A stretch of 64,000 bases of DNA from Bacteroidota bacterium (GCA_018816765.1 JAHIUX010000076.1:1-64000), one strand, 5' to 3'; counted from the first letter of the stretch, positions 18,869 to 27,417 are shown. Notes: a model not told the origin generated them from the sequence alone. A program made the numbers and translations.

Positions 18869-20179
18869 TCATTTGGATAGCATGCTGAGCGCCTGCTTGT
18901 AGGCGTGGATGGCCCTGCTGCGTGCAAATGTATGTTCTACAATGGGTTTGGGATAGACACTGTCATTCAATTCGGGAATCCAATACGTGGTGTACTGCCC
19001 GTCAGGGTCAAATTTCCTTGCCTGCTCATGCGGATTATACACCCTGAAGTAAGGTGCTGCGTCGCATCCGGTTCCCGCAGCCCACTGCCAGTTCCCATTA
19101 TTGGAAGCCAGTTCATAATCGAGTAGTTTCCCGGCAAAATAGGTTTCGCCCCAGCGCCAGTCGATTAGCAGGTGTTTCGTTAAAAAACCGGCTGCAACCA
19201 TCCTGACACGGTTATGCATGAAACCGGTTTGGTTTAATTGCCGCATGCCTGCATCAACCAGTGGGTATCCGGTGCGCCCTTCACACCAGCGATTGAATTC
19301 CTGTTCGTTGTTGCGCCAGGCGAGCAATCGGTAGTTTGGGTTGAAGTTTTCCTGCAGCACCCGGGGAAAGTGCCAGATAATCTGCATGAAAAATTCACGC
19401 CAAATCAGCTCATTGAGATAGGTTTCGCTGGTGCCGACAGCTTTCAGCACCAGGTGTCGAATGCTGATCGTGCCAAAGCGTAAGTGGGGACCGGCCAGTG
19501 AAGTATTTCCGGGCCAGGGAAAATTCCGGTTGGCAGCATACGCAATAAGCGCTTGCTGATCGATAACGGCATCAGGAATTTTCAGATTTGAGTGTTGGAA
19601 GCCAATGGCTTCCAACACGGGGAATTCCTGGTCAATTTTGAGCAAATTGGGCAGGTGATTTTCGGATGGATAGTGCATAACTGATGCGGAAGCAAGCAAA
19701 GCTTTCCATTTTCTGCTATAGGGCGTGAAAACAGTGTATGGCCGTCCATCAGGTTTCAAGACTTCCTGCTTTTCGAATATCACCTGGTCCTTGTAGGTCT
19801 GAAATTGAACTCCGGAAGCACCAAGTAACTGCTTAACTGCATTGTCTCTTTCGGTTGCGTAAGGCTCGTAGTCGGAGTTTGCAAAAACCGCCGCGATTGA
19901 ATACTGGTTCAGCAGCGTTTGAAAGACGTCAACAGGCTTGCCAATCCTGAGCAGGAGTCCGCTTTGTCTTTCCCTCAGGGCCTTATGTAATGTTTCAAGC
20001 TGCTTGTAAATAAAACTGATCCGGGCATCGCTTTTATCCTGCAGTTTATCTGTAATCGAAGTATCGAAAATAAATAGAGGTAACACCGGAGCCCCTGCCC
20101 GCAAGGCTTCATAAAGGCCATGGTTGTCATGTAGTCGCAGGTCGCGCCTGAACCAGAAAACCTTATACGATTGTTTCAT
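18869..20179 (-). CDS. phr: Deoxyribodipyrimidine photolyase
   Basis: 436-residue blue-light flavoprotein that splits cyclobutane pyrimidine dimers. Seen: N-terminal alpha/beta antenna domain starting VFWFRRDLRLHDNHGL (7-22) and a C-terminal FAD-binding helical domain with the signature TGYPLVDAGMRQL, the N-R-V-R-M stretch, DWRWGE and NNGNWQWAAGTGCDA. Length and motifs fit class I photolyase/cryptochromes. A cryptochrome-like sensory role is possible, but the N-N-G-N-W-Q-W segment favours repair. UvrA in the same window makes two DNA light-damage repair genes, though unlinked. Confidence 0.93.
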   Translation of the reverse strand: MKQSYKVFWFRRDLRLHDNHGLYEALRAGAPVLPLFIFDTSITDKLQDKSDARISFIYKQLETLHKALRERQSGLLLRIGKPVDVFQTLLNQYSIAAVFANSDYEPYATERDNAVKQLLGASGVQFQTYKDQVIFEKQEVLKPDGRPYTVFTPYSRKWKALLASASVMHYPSENHLPNLLKIDQEFPVLEAIGFQHSNLKIPDAVIDQQALIAYAANRNFPWPGNTSLAGPHLRFGTISIRHLVLKAVGTSETYLNELIWREFFMQIIWHFPRVLQENFNPNYRLLAWRNNEQEFNRWCEGRTGYPLVDAGMRQLNQTGFMHNRVRMVAAGFLTKHLLIDWRWGETYFAGKLLDYELASNNGNWQWAAGTGCDAAPYFRVYNPHEQARKFDPDGQYTTYWIPELNDSVYPKPIVEHTFARSRAIHAYKQALSMLSK

Positions 20180-20217
20180 GGGATGTAAACAACAAAAAAG
20201 GGAAAAAGTTTAGGTTT

Positions 20218-21132
20218 TCAGTCTTTAAGAATCCATGCATCGCTATACGAGGCTGATAGTTTTTCCTTTGCAGCCATGGCCTCCTTAAGAGAATCATATA
20301 CATCAAGTGCCACCCTGATTTTGTTGTCGCGATTTAACACCTGGGCGCTTTTGAAGCCCGAATTTTTATACCTGCGGACGGCCTCCTGCGCATCTGCAAC
20401 CGTGCTGAAACTGCCATAAATCAGGTAAAAACGGTTTCCCTTCACAGCCTTGTCTACAGCAGCCTGTGAATCGGTAAATGCCGCCCTGAACGCAATGTCA
20501 TTTTTGTCACATACCTTGGGTTTGCCTTTTGCGTCAATACGCTGTCCATACCAAAGCGACACATAATTATCAGATAACCCAACACCCATTGCAGCCCATT
20601 TTTTGTCGGAATGATCTCCTTTCCCTAAAATAAAATCGACTACAGCTGTTGCATTTGTCCAGAGTTTAAATATGCTGTCGGCCTGCACAATACCTTCTTC
20701 AAAATAACTCAGTTCATAACCACGGTAGGTGTATTGGGTTAGTTCCTTTGGCTTATCCCACATGCATTCGGGTTTATACACATATGGATTATAGCAACAG
20801 CTTTTCCAGTTGCCTTTGTTCGACCAGCTTCCTGTATTGCAAACACTGGTGTCGGGCCTGTTTAATTGCAAATCGCTGGCATGCGTCTTGGCCACAAAAC
20901 ACAAAGAAGCCGAGACCTGAATTTCCGGCAATTTATTCTGCTTGCGAAAGGTGTTGATCATCTTCATCAGCCGGTCTTCTTCAGGAGTAATGCAAAAATT
21001 ATCCACCGTGTGTACCTGGCTATAGGCTGCAGGAAAAAACAGCAGCATTTGAAACAAAAAAACCAAAAAGTACCTTAGGGTACTTCGGTTTGCATAACCA
21101 ATGTTATATGCCGGTGACTGGTGAATATTCAT
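20218..21132 (-). CDS. Secreted CAP-domain protein with C-terminal SPOR domain
   Basis: 304 residues. The N-terminal signal segment is LRYFLVFLFQMLLFFPAAYSQ (about 19-39). A CAP/SCP-like domain covers about 50-200, starting EDRLMKMINTFRKQNKLPEI and containing HASDLQ, WSNKGNWKSCCY and WAAMGVGLSDNYVSLWYGQ; several cysteines suggest disulphides. Residues about 230-304 form a SPOR domain (NRFYLIYGSFSTVADAQEAV), a fold that binds septal peptidoglycan lacking stem peptides. The combination suggests a periplasmic or surface protein recruited to cell wall. It is transcribed away from the protease inhibitor gene at 21398. Confidence 0.82.
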   Translation of the reverse strand: MNIHQSPAYNIGYANRSTLRYFLVFLFQMLLFFPAAYSQVHTVDNFCITPEEDRLMKMINTFRKQNKLPEIQVSASLCFVAKTHASDLQLNRPDTSVCNTGSWSNKGNWKSCCYNPYVYKPECMWDKPKELTQYTYRGYELSYFEEGIVQADSIFKLWTNATAVVDFILGKGDHSDKKWAAMGVGLSDNYVSLWYGQRIDAKGKPKVCDKNDIAFRAAFTDSQAAVDKAVKGNRFYLIYGSFSTVADAQEAVRRYKNSGFKSAQVLNRDNKIRVALDVYDSLKEAMAAKEKLSASYSDAWILKD

Positions 21133-21234
21133 ATTGAATTCATACTTGAAATTACTTTATTTATGTAATTACAAATGAATGCTATACATTAGTATTATAA
21201 TTGATTTTTCTGAATGTGCATTCGCATTCCAATA

Positions 21235-21242
21235 CAAATATA
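21235..21242 (-). promoter_or_regulatory. -7 element for the CAP-SPOR gene
   Basis: Minus-strand TATATTTG, about 100 bases upstream of the ATG at 21132; no TTG at the usual distance. Confidence 0.4.
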
Positions 21243-21397
21243 CAGCAATTTATTGGCATTGCTGAAGAGGAGTTGTGTAATACAGGAGTTGGATTCTGAC
21301 ATCAATGCGCAACAAAATGTTGGTTTTCTACAAAAAATCCACCCAGCAGTGAAACCGCAATTTGTGTATATTTACATGATTAAATTTTTACCCACAC

Positions 21398-21796
21398 ATG
21401 AAACCTGGCCCGAAGATTCTATCGCCGAAAACGCTTGTCCTTTTATTAATTGCAATGATGGGTCTTTCTGCCTGCAAGGAAATCCTTGTTACAGCCGATC
21501 AACAAGGGAAAACTATCCAGGTACAGAAGCACGATGTGGTCACACTGCAGCTTAGGGGCAACCCTACAACAGGAAATACCTGGAGGATTGAACAATTTGA
21601 TATGGATATGCTGGAGCAAATAGGAGATTACGCCTATACTGTTGATGACGACAAAATCGGTTCAGGAGGCATGTTCACGTTTCGCTTTAAGGTGCTGAAG
21701 CATGGCGAATCGACTCTTGCGCTGACCTACAAAAGTCAGCACAACGCAAATAATGAAGCACTTAAATCTTTCTCCGTTCAGCTAAACTCTAAATAG
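21398..21796 (+). CDS. Chagasin-like cysteine protease inhibitor lipoprotein
   Basis: 132 residues of the I42 (chagasin) inhibitor family, whose members block papain-like cysteine proteases with three loops. Signal peptide ends GLSAC with Cys26 predicted to be lipidated. The two recognisable inhibitory loops are present: NPTTGNTW at 55-62 and GSGGMFTFRF at 88-97. So it is likely a periplasmic or surface-attached inhibitor. It is divergent from the CAP-SPOR gene, with 265 bases between. The protease it guards against is not evident; candidates are the cell's own secreted cysteine peptidases or foreign ones. Confidence 0.88.
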   Translation: MKPGPKILSPKTLVLLLIAMMGLSACKEILVTADQQGKTIQVQKHDVVTLQLRGNPTTGNTWRIEQFDMDMLEQIGDYAYTVDDDKIGSGGMFTFRFKVLKHGESTLALTYKSQHNANNEALKSFSVQLNSK

Positions 21797-21879
21797 GAAC
21801 TGGTTAGTTTAGGATTACCAGAAAATGCCAAGGACAAATCATGAACATTTTAATTGGCTAAAGTGCCTTAACAATAAAC

Positions 21880-22704
21880 TTACTTTTCATTTAAGTAATC
21901 GCTGATAAGCTGATCATAAGCCCTGCTTATCCGGGAGATGAGCGGATGCCTTGGTTCGTAGCAAACTGTTGCATCAATTGCATTGATCGCCAACACTTTG
22001 GGAGAGGTGCCAGTGAGAAAGGCGCCTTCGAAGTCAGCCAACTCAAAATAACACACCTGTCTTTCCTCACAATTAATGCCCTGTTGACGGCACACTGCCA
22101 ATATCTTTTGGCGGGTAACACCATTAAGGACCTGTTCTTCGGGCGGAGTAATGATCGTTTCGGCTTTCACAAAGAAAATGTTCGATTTGCTTCCTTCAGT
22201 GATGCAGTCATTGTTAATCAGCAGGATTTCGTATGCACCTGACAACTTTAGCTGCTCACTAATCCGTTGTTTAAACCAATCGCGCTGAAATTTCACTGCC
22301 GGATCTTTCCTCTCCAGCTGCATTGAAGTCATGCTGACGCCCTGAGAATAGGTTTGGGGCGATGGGTAAAAGTGTGGAATGAACCAGGCCGCAAACCAAT
22401 ATTTCTCCGCTTGTGTGCGTGTTTTAAGCACAAGTTTTATATTGCCCGAACTAACCTGATTCGCGGCTATCAGGGTACTGATTCTACTTTGAATGGTTTC
22501 AACAGTAATGGGCATGCGCACGTTTGCCAACAGGAAGGATGTTGCAAGTCGCTTCAGGTGGTCCTCAACGAACAGGGGCTTGCCTTCGATAACGCGCATA
22601 ACTTCATAAATATACCCTTCCGCAGCAAGGGCATCAGCCGGAAAATCACAGCTGCTTTTGAGCTCATCGTTCAGGATAAAAACGGGGTGCAGGCAGGTTT
22701 CCAT
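21880..22704 (-). CDS. Class IV PLP-dependent aminotransferase
   Basis: 274 residues of the fold shared by branched-chain aminotransferase, D-amino-acid aminotransferase and aminodeoxychorismate lyase (PabC). Seen: candidate PLP lysine Lys138 in PAVKFQRDWFKQ, ITEGSKSNIFFV with Glu170, NGVTRQKIL and the C-terminal FLTGTSPKVLAI loop. The short length and divergent N-terminus favour a PabC-like or D-amino-acid enzyme over true IlvE, but I cannot decide. It is the last gene of a three-gene unit; its ATG is 4 bases after the GNAT stop. Confidence 0.82.
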   Translation of the reverse strand: METCLHPVFILNDELKSSCDFPADALAAEGYIYEVMRVIEGKPLFVEDHLKRLATSFLLANVRMPITVETIQSRISTLIAANQVSSGNIKLVLKTRTQAEKYWFAAWFIPHFYPSPQTYSQGVSMTSMQLERKDPAVKFQRDWFKQRISEQLKLSGAYEILLINNDCITEGSKSNIFFVKAETIITPPEEQVLNGVTRQKILAVCRQQGINCEERQVCYFELADFEGAFLTGTSPKVLAINAIDATVCYEPRHPLISRISRAYDQLISDYLNEK

Positions 22705-22708
22705 GGCG

Positions 22709-23233
22709 TTATTTAATCAGTTCCCAATCCGCTTTTACTAAGCGATATATGTAATCCCCCGATGACTTAATGTCTATATCTGCATCGGTAAAGCGCGTAA
22801 AGCCTGCTGCCTGTGCGACTTTCTGACTTGGAGCATTTTCCGGGCTGGTGCGAATGGTCAGTTCAGTCACATTGCATTGTGTGAATGCAAAGCGGGCGAG
22901 TGTCTGCAAGCTCTTTTTCATCAGGCCTTTAGCGCGGAATTCTTTTAACAGCCAATAGCCAAACTCGGCAGACTGTATTTGCCTGTTGGTGATTTTCATG
23001 CTGATAATTCCTGCAAAACAACGGGTATCCAACAGCTCGAAAAGCCAGACGGGAGGATGGCTGCTCCCGGCAGCAGAAATGCTTTTAATGACATCCTCCG
23101 GTGAATGAATCTGCCCGATCCATGGTAAAAATTCACCCAGCTCATCACGCTGGCCATCGATTGCCTGAAATATTTTTTGCCCGGCATCAATGTGAATCCG
23201 GTTTAAATAAACGCCGTCGTCAACAAAGAGCAT
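22709..23233 (-). CDS. RimJ/RimL-type GNAT N-acetyltransferase
   Basis: 174 residues from the ATG at 23233; the open frame extends further but would overlap DUF2007. RimL-like features: N-terminal GVYLNRIHIDAGQKIFQAID, the AEFGYWLLKEFRAKGLMKKSLQTL acetyl-CoA loop region (A-K-G-L in place of the more usual G-K-G-x), and the ELTIRTSPENAPSQKVAQAAGF C-terminal strand/helix. These enzymes acetylate N-termini of ribosomal proteins or other amines. Substrate not predictable. Middle gene of the DUF2007-GNAT-aminotransferase unit. Confidence 0.85.
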   Translation of the reverse strand: MLFVDDGVYLNRIHIDAGQKIFQAIDGQRDELGEFLPWIGQIHSPEDVIKSISAAGSSHPPVWLFELLDTRCFAGIISMKITNRQIQSAEFGYWLLKEFRAKGLMKKSLQTLARFAFTQCNVTELTIRTSPENAPSQKVAQAAGFTRFTDADIDIKSSGDYIYRLVKADWELIK

Positions 23234-23243
23234 CGATTTGGGC

Positions 23244-23474
23244 TTATCTTGACGACAGGTAATCGTTGATAATCTTTTCAGCTTTAACTGCAAGCTCTGC
23301 TTCAACATAAAGCTCGCAGGCATCTTCTGGTCCGCCAGAGGCCCAGCCTGCCATAATGCTCTCGCTCAGCAAATTCCGGTTTATTGCACCAATGCCATTT
23401 TCCTGAAGAAGTTCCTCAATAAAGGCAGCTTCAATTTCAGAGCCGGTAAACACAAGCTTTAATTCGTCTTCCAT
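23244..23474 (-). CDS. DUF2007-family small protein
   Basis: 76 residues resembling DUF2007 (putative signal-transducing protein, ferredoxin-like fold): LKLVFTGSEIEAAFIEELLQENGIGAI, then a C-terminal ELYVEAELAVKAEKIINDYL strand-helix. No enzyme motif and no membrane segment. First gene of a three-gene minus-strand unit; gaps to the next genes are 10 and 4 bases. It has a near-perfect Shine-Dalgarno. Molecular role unknown. Confidence 0.8.
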   Translation of the reverse strand: MEDELKLVFTGSEIEAAFIEELLQENGIGAINRNLLSESIMAGWASGGPEDACELYVEAELAVKAEKIINDYLSSR

Positions 23475-23478
23475 GGGT

Positions 23479-23487
23479 AACCTCCTT
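23479..23487 (-). promoter_or_regulatory. Strong Shine-Dalgarno before the DUF2007 gene
   Basis: Minus-strand AAGGAGGTT, complementary to the 16S rRNA 3' end, with GGAGG six bases before the ATG. This is unusual in a phylum where such sites are generally weak or absent. Confidence 0.7.
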
Positions 23488-23562
23488 GTGGTTTGTTAGG
23501 GAATCCAGTAATTACATTGTTAGCGTAAAGATACAATAAAACAGTGGGGAAACAGCCTTGAA

Positions 23563-24486
23563 TCAGCTAATTTTTTCGGGGGCTGCATTCAGCTTGATGA
23601 TGGCGAAAACCATGACTGCTGCAGCTATCCATTGTGCAGGGGAGAGCACACTCTTGTTGATGAAATAATCAAAAATAATGGCAGAAACAGGAAACAACAA
23701 CTCACTGATGGTGGCCAGAATGGCCTTTACTTTACGCAATCCATAATAATACAAAAAGATGGCACCCGAACCGGTGGTCACACTGATTAGCAGGATAAAC
23801 AGCCAATTTTCGGTGGTCGTTCGTGTAAACTGGTCAAATTGTCCAAATCCAATCATAAACAGCAGCATGATCAAGGCTGTGAAGCCGTAGCGGTAGAAGG
23901 TGGAAGTGACGAAATTAAACTTCCCCAATGCTTTTTTTGAAAGCACAGTTGAGCTGCCAAATGACAGGGCGGCGAGCAGCGCCAGCAAGGCAGCATAGAT
24001 GGTGTTCTCTCCGGTTTCCACATTCGGCAGTTTAAACCCAAAGGTGAGAAAATATCCTCCCAATATGGCCAGCAAAGCCCAATAAATAAAATGCTTCCTG
24101 AGTTTTTCACCCAGCCAGGTTGTAGCAAGGATAATTGCAAAAATAGGTTGTAGTTTTTGCAGGAGCACTACAATGGATAAATGATTGAAGTTGAGCAGAA
24201 AAAGGGCTTTCACAATGGCCAGTGTGCCAACAGCGCCACCGAGCAAACTGATTAGCAGAAAAGTAATGGAATCGGCCGTTGTAAATGATTTCAGGTGCTT
24301 ATACTCCCGAAACAGGAAAATATTCATGAGCAGAAATGGCACAAGGTGCAGGATAAACACCACATAAACAACGTCGAGGTTGTAGAGGCGGGGCGTCAGC
24401 ACTACTCCGTCAAATCCCCAAAGTATGGCCGAAATGCCAATGGCCATTGTGCCTCTGAAGGTTAACTTCCTTGCTTCATCTGTCAT
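23563..24486 (-). CDS. EamA/DMT-family transporter
   Basis: 307 residues from the ATG at 24486 (a start 13 codons upstream would place extra residues ahead of the promoter element). About ten hydrophobic segments in two EamA repeats, e.g. GTMAIGISAILWGFDGVVL and ALLALLAALSFGSSTVLSK; the second repeat ends IAAAVMVFAIIKL. Inner-membrane metabolite exporter/importer with unknown substrate. It is divergent from the SDR gene at 24625. Confidence 0.88.
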   Translation of the reverse strand: MTDEARKLTFRGTMAIGISAILWGFDGVVLTPRLYNLDVVYVVFILHLVPFLLMNIFLFREYKHLKSFTTADSITFLLISLLGGAVGTLAIVKALFLLNFNHLSIVVLLQKLQPIFAIILATTWLGEKLRKHFIYWALLAILGGYFLTFGFKLPNVETGENTIYAALLALLAALSFGSSTVLSKKALGKFNFVTSTFYRYGFTALIMLLFMIGFGQFDQFTRTTTENWLFILLISVTTGSGAIFLYYYGLRKVKAILATISELLFPVSAIIFDYFINKSVLSPAQWIAAAVMVFAIIKLNAAPEKIS

Positions 24487-24522
24487 ACGTAGGTTCAATA
24501 AGGATCGGGTGTAAAAGAGCCG

Positions 24523-24530
24523 CAAAAATA
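24523..24530 (-). promoter_or_regulatory. -7 element for the EamA gene
   Basis: Minus-strand TATTTTTG, 37 bases before the ATG at 24486; supports that start over the longer frame beginning at 24525. Confidence 0.5.
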
Positions 24531-24597
24531 ATCATTTAGACGCAGCTAATTGGCTTCAGGAAACAAAGTAATCGCACACTGGGCCCTTGCAATTGAC

Positions 24598-24605
24598 TAT
24601 TTTTG
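24598..24605 (+). promoter_or_regulatory. -7 element for the SDR gene
   Basis: TATTTTTG 20 bases before the ATG at 24625; no TTG at 19-21 bases upstream. It supports 24625 as the start over the frame start at 24550. Confidence 0.5.
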
Positions 24606-24624
24606 TTCGAAAAATTATCCCATC

Positions 24625-25401
24625 ATGGAATTATCAATAAAGGATCAGTGGTTTGTGGTTTGTGGAGCTGGAAGTGGTTTTGGACGTGCCATTGCTGAAA
24701 AATTACTTTCTGAAGGCGCGTTGGTTTTGGCAGTCGCCCGCACCCAGGCAGTGCTCGACGAATTTCAACAGCAATGGCCCGGACAACTATTCAATATCTG
24801 TGGCGACATCACCCGGGCCGAAGTGCAGCAATTGGTGATGGAATTTATCGACGGCAAAACAATCTCAGGCCTGGTCGTCAATGCCGGTGGACCACCTGCA
24901 AAATCGTTTCTGGAAACAGAACTAACCGATTGGGACAATGCCTGGATGAGCCTTGTGCGCTGGAAACTAGCCTTGACCATGCAATTCATTCCTGTTTTCA
25001 GGAAACAGCAATATGGTCGCCTTGTATTTATCGAAAGCGTGTCAGTGAAACAACCTATCGAAAACCTTGTATTAAGCAATTCTTTGCGACTGGCTGTTGT
25101 AGGCTTCGTCAAGTCACTGGCCAAAGAAGTTGCTGCAGAGCATATTACCTTAAATGTGCTCGCGCCAGGTTATCACGACACAGCTGCAATGAAACGGCTT
25201 TTCCAGAAAAAGGCAGATATGAGCCACATATCAGTAGGTGATGCTAAGAAGTCATTCGAAACCCTGATTCCTGTCGGAACGATGGGGGAGGCCTTCGAAA
25301 TGGCCGAACTTGCAACATGGCTGCTTTCGCCTAATGCGCGCTATGTTACCGGACAAACCATCAGCCACGATGGTGGCGTGGTACATGGATTATTTGGATA
25401 A
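24625..25401 (+). CDS. SDR-family oxidoreductase with altered catalytic residues
   Basis: 258 residues of the short-chain dehydrogenase/reductase fold. Seen: nucleotide-binding GAGSGFG (14-20), the NAGGPP turn, the structural catalytic-strand Ser138, and the C-terminal YVTGQTISHDGG of FabG-like members. However, the YxxxK pair expected 13 residues after Ser138 reads S-N-S-L-R (Ser151, Arg155), so both the Tyr and the Lys are replaced. The fold and cofactor site look intact. It may use another proton donor or be a non-catalytic binder. Substrate unknown. Ends at a bidirectional terminator. Confidence 0.88.
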   Translation: MELSIKDQWFVVCGAGSGFGRAIAEKLLSEGALVLAVARTQAVLDEFQQQWPGQLFNICGDITRAEVQQLVMEFIDGKTISGLVVNAGGPPAKSFLETELTDWDNAWMSLVRWKLALTMQFIPVFRKQQYGRLVFIESVSVKQPIENLVLSNSLRLAVVGFVKSLAKEVAAEHITLNVLAPGYHDTAAMKRLFQKKADMSHISVGDAKKSFETLIPVGTMGEAFEMAELATWLLSPNARYVTGQTISHDGGVVHGLFG

Positions 25402-25407
25402 ATAAAA

Positions 25408-25443
25408 AAACGGAAGGCAAAACAAGCGCTTCGCCTTCCGTTT
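25408..25443. terminator. Bidirectional terminator between SDR and glutathione peroxidase genes
   Basis: Perfect 11-bp stem AAACGGAAGGC (25408-25418) with GCCTTCCGTTT (25433-25443), 14-base loop, A run on the left side. It serves the plus-strand SDR gene and the converging minus-strand gene. Confidence 0.8.
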
Positions 25444-25466
25444 GCAGTGTTCTTAGGTTAACGAGA

Positions 25467-26012
25467 CTACTGCTTGTTGTTTAGCCATGCGATAATGTCG
25501 TCATCAAGCGGGCTGGTTCTGGGTCCGAGTACCTTCACCAACTGTCCCTGTTCATTGATCAGGTATTTCTGAAAGTTCCAACTGACACTGGAATCTTCCA
25601 CTCCGTTTTTCTCTTTCGAGGTAAGCCACTGATAAACAGGATGAATATCATCGCCTTTTACCGAAATCTTCGACATGATGGGGAAGCTGACGTTGTAATT
25701 GCTTGTGCAAAACGACTTGATCTCTGCATTGGTGCCAGGCTCCTGGCTGAGAAAATTATTCGCGGGAAATGCTATGATGACAAAATTTTCGCCTCCATAT
25801 TGCTGGTAAAGTTCTTCAAGCTTTTCATACTGAGGGGTTAGGCCGCATTTGGAAGCGGTATTAACAACCATAACCTTCTTGCCTTTGAGAGAGGACAAGG
25901 AAAAGTCTTTGCCGTCGATATCCTTTACGGTAAAATCATAAAATCCTTGCTGGGCAGTTGTGACCGAAGCAAACAGGGTAAAAACAAATAAAGTGGAAAT
26001 GAGCTTTTTCAT
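25467..26012 (-). CDS. Exported glutathione peroxidase-family protein
   Basis: 181 residues of the thiol peroxidase GPx fold. Signal peptide MKKLISTLFVFTLFASVTTA places it in the periplasm. The catalytic tetrad is recognisable: Cys56 in NTASKCGLT (codon TGC, not selenocysteine), Gln90 in FPANNFLSQ, and Trp145-Asn146 in WNFQKYL. Cys-type GPx in bacteria normally uses thioredoxin-like reductants rather than glutathione. A second cysteine, in KSFCTSNY, could act as the resolving residue. Role: removal of hydroperoxides at the envelope. Confidence 0.93.
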   Translation of the reverse strand: MKKLISTLFVFTLFASVTTAQQGFYDFTVKDIDGKDFSLSSLKGKKVMVVNTASKCGLTPQYEKLEELYQQYGGENFVIIAFPANNFLSQEPGTNAEIKSFCTSNYNVSFPIMSKISVKGDDIHPVYQWLTSKEKNGVEDSSVSWNFQKYLINEQGQLVKVLGPRTSPLDDDIIAWLNNKQ

Positions 26013-26097
26013 GTTGCAAGTTTAGTTTATACATTAACAACCAATTGAGCGATTGGTTCAATTCCTCAGCTAAAAGCGCAGTTTTAAACCGGATAGG

Positions 26098-27384
26098 TCA
26101 ATAGCCATATTTTTCTTTCCATTTGTTTCGCAGCGATAGCCGCTGCTCGGCCTCACGTGGATTTTCACCTGGCACGAACAGCCTGGTGCCCCTAATTTCC
26201 TCGGGTAAAAACTCAAGCTCAACAAAATTGCCATCATACTGGTGGGCATATTGGTAATCGGCGCCATAATTAAGGTCTTTCATCAGGCGTGTAGGGGCAT
26301 TTCTCAGGTGCAAGGGCACACTGAGGTCACCGGTTTTCTTAACCAATCCGAGGGCATCCTCAATGGCCATATAGGAAGCATTGCTTTTTGCCGAGCAGGC
26401 AAGGTAAATGGCTGTTTGTGAAAGGATAATCCTGCTTTCGGGCCAGCCAATTTTATTCACAGCATCGAAACAGGCGTTGGCGAGCAACAAGGCATTCGGG
26501 TTGGCATTGCCGATGTCTTCGGAGGCCAGAATGAGCATGCGGCGGGCAAGAAACAGCGGGTCTTCGCCGGCATCAACCATGCGAGCAAGGTAATACACAG
26601 CAGCATTTGGGTCGCTGCCACGCATTGATTTGATAAAAGCAGAAATCAGGTCGTAGTGCATTTCACCTGATTTGTCGTATTTTGCCAGGTTGTTTTGTAT
26701 AATTTGCTGGGCCGATGCATTGGTGATCCGGACGGGCATGTTTGGCGCGGTTTTCTGGCTTAAAATATCCGTCACAAGCTCAAGTGCATTGAGCAGTTTG
26801 CGGCCATCGCCTCCGCTGATACGGTACAAGGCATCCTTTTCTTCAACAATCACTTTGCGGGTGTAATCGCGCTCAAGTTCCTTTATGGCAATCGTGGTTA
26901 AGGCATCAAGGTGGTGGTCTTCGAGCGGCTTGAGCACATAAACCTGGCAGCGTGAAAGCAAGGGGGCGATGACTTCAAAGGAAGGATTTTCGGTGGTAGC
27001 TCCTACAAGCGTTACCAAACCTTTTTCAACAGCACCAAGCAGCGAATCCTGCTGTGATTTGCTGAAGCGGTGTATTTCGTCGATGAAGAGCAGGGGCGGA
27101 AGGGGGAGCATGCGGGCTTTTTCGATTACCTCGCGCACATCCTTCACTCCGCTGCTGATGGCGCTCAGGGTATAGAAATTCCGTTTGAGCTTTTTCGATA
27201 TGATGAATGCCAGGGTTGTTTTTCCTACACCCGGCGGGCCCCAGAGGATCATCGAAGGAATGCGCCCTTGCTCGATGGCCTGCCTCAAAATGGCCCCGTC
27301 ACCCACAAGGTGCTCCTGCCCGATGTAATGATCAAGGTCAGTAGGCCGGATGCGTTCCGCCAGTGGAATATGCGTCGTTTGCAT
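26098..27384 (-). CDS. rarA: Replication-associated recombination protein RarA
   Basis: 428-residue AAA+ ATPase of the RarA/MgsA/WRNIP1 family, which acts at stalled replication forks with SSB. Start taken at the ATG at 27384; the frame continues upstream but has no match to the family. Seen: MILWGPPGVGKTTLA Walker A (about 46-58), LLFIDEIHRFSKSQQD Walker B (Asp102-Glu103), sensor 1 GATTENPSF, and the C-terminal tetramerisation region with AVYYLARMVDAGEDPLFLARR and RNAPTRLMK. Family length normal. Confidence 0.95.
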   Translation of the reverse strand: MQTTHIPLAERIRPTDLDHYIGQEHLVGDGAILRQAIEQGRIPSMILWGPPGVGKTTLAFIISKKLKRNFYTLSAISSGVKDVREVIEKARMLPLPPLLFIDEIHRFSKSQQDSLLGAVEKGLVTLVGATTENPSFEVIAPLLSRCQVYVLKPLEDHHLDALTTIAIKELERDYTRKVIVEEKDALYRISGGDGRKLLNALELVTDILSQKTAPNMPVRITNASAQQIIQNNLAKYDKSGEMHYDLISAFIKSMRGSDPNAAVYYLARMVDAGEDPLFLARRMLILASEDIGNANPNALLLANACFDAVNKIGWPESRIILSQTAIYLACSAKSNASYMAIEDALGLVKKTGDLSVPLHLRNAPTRLMKDLNYGADYQYAHQYDGNFVELEFLPEEIRGTRLFVPGENPREAEQRLSLRNKWKEKYGY

Positions 27385-27409
27385 AATAATTGAAGTGTGA
27401 ATACAAAGC

Positions 27410-27417
27410 CAAAAATA
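27410..27417 (-). promoter_or_regulatory. -7 element for rarA
   Basis: Minus-strand TATTTTTG, 26 bases before the ATG at 27384; supports that start. Confidence 0.45.

Noticed and set aside
25467-26012. Selenocysteine in the glutathione peroxidase
   Set aside because: The catalytic codon is TGC (Cys); there is no in-frame TGA.
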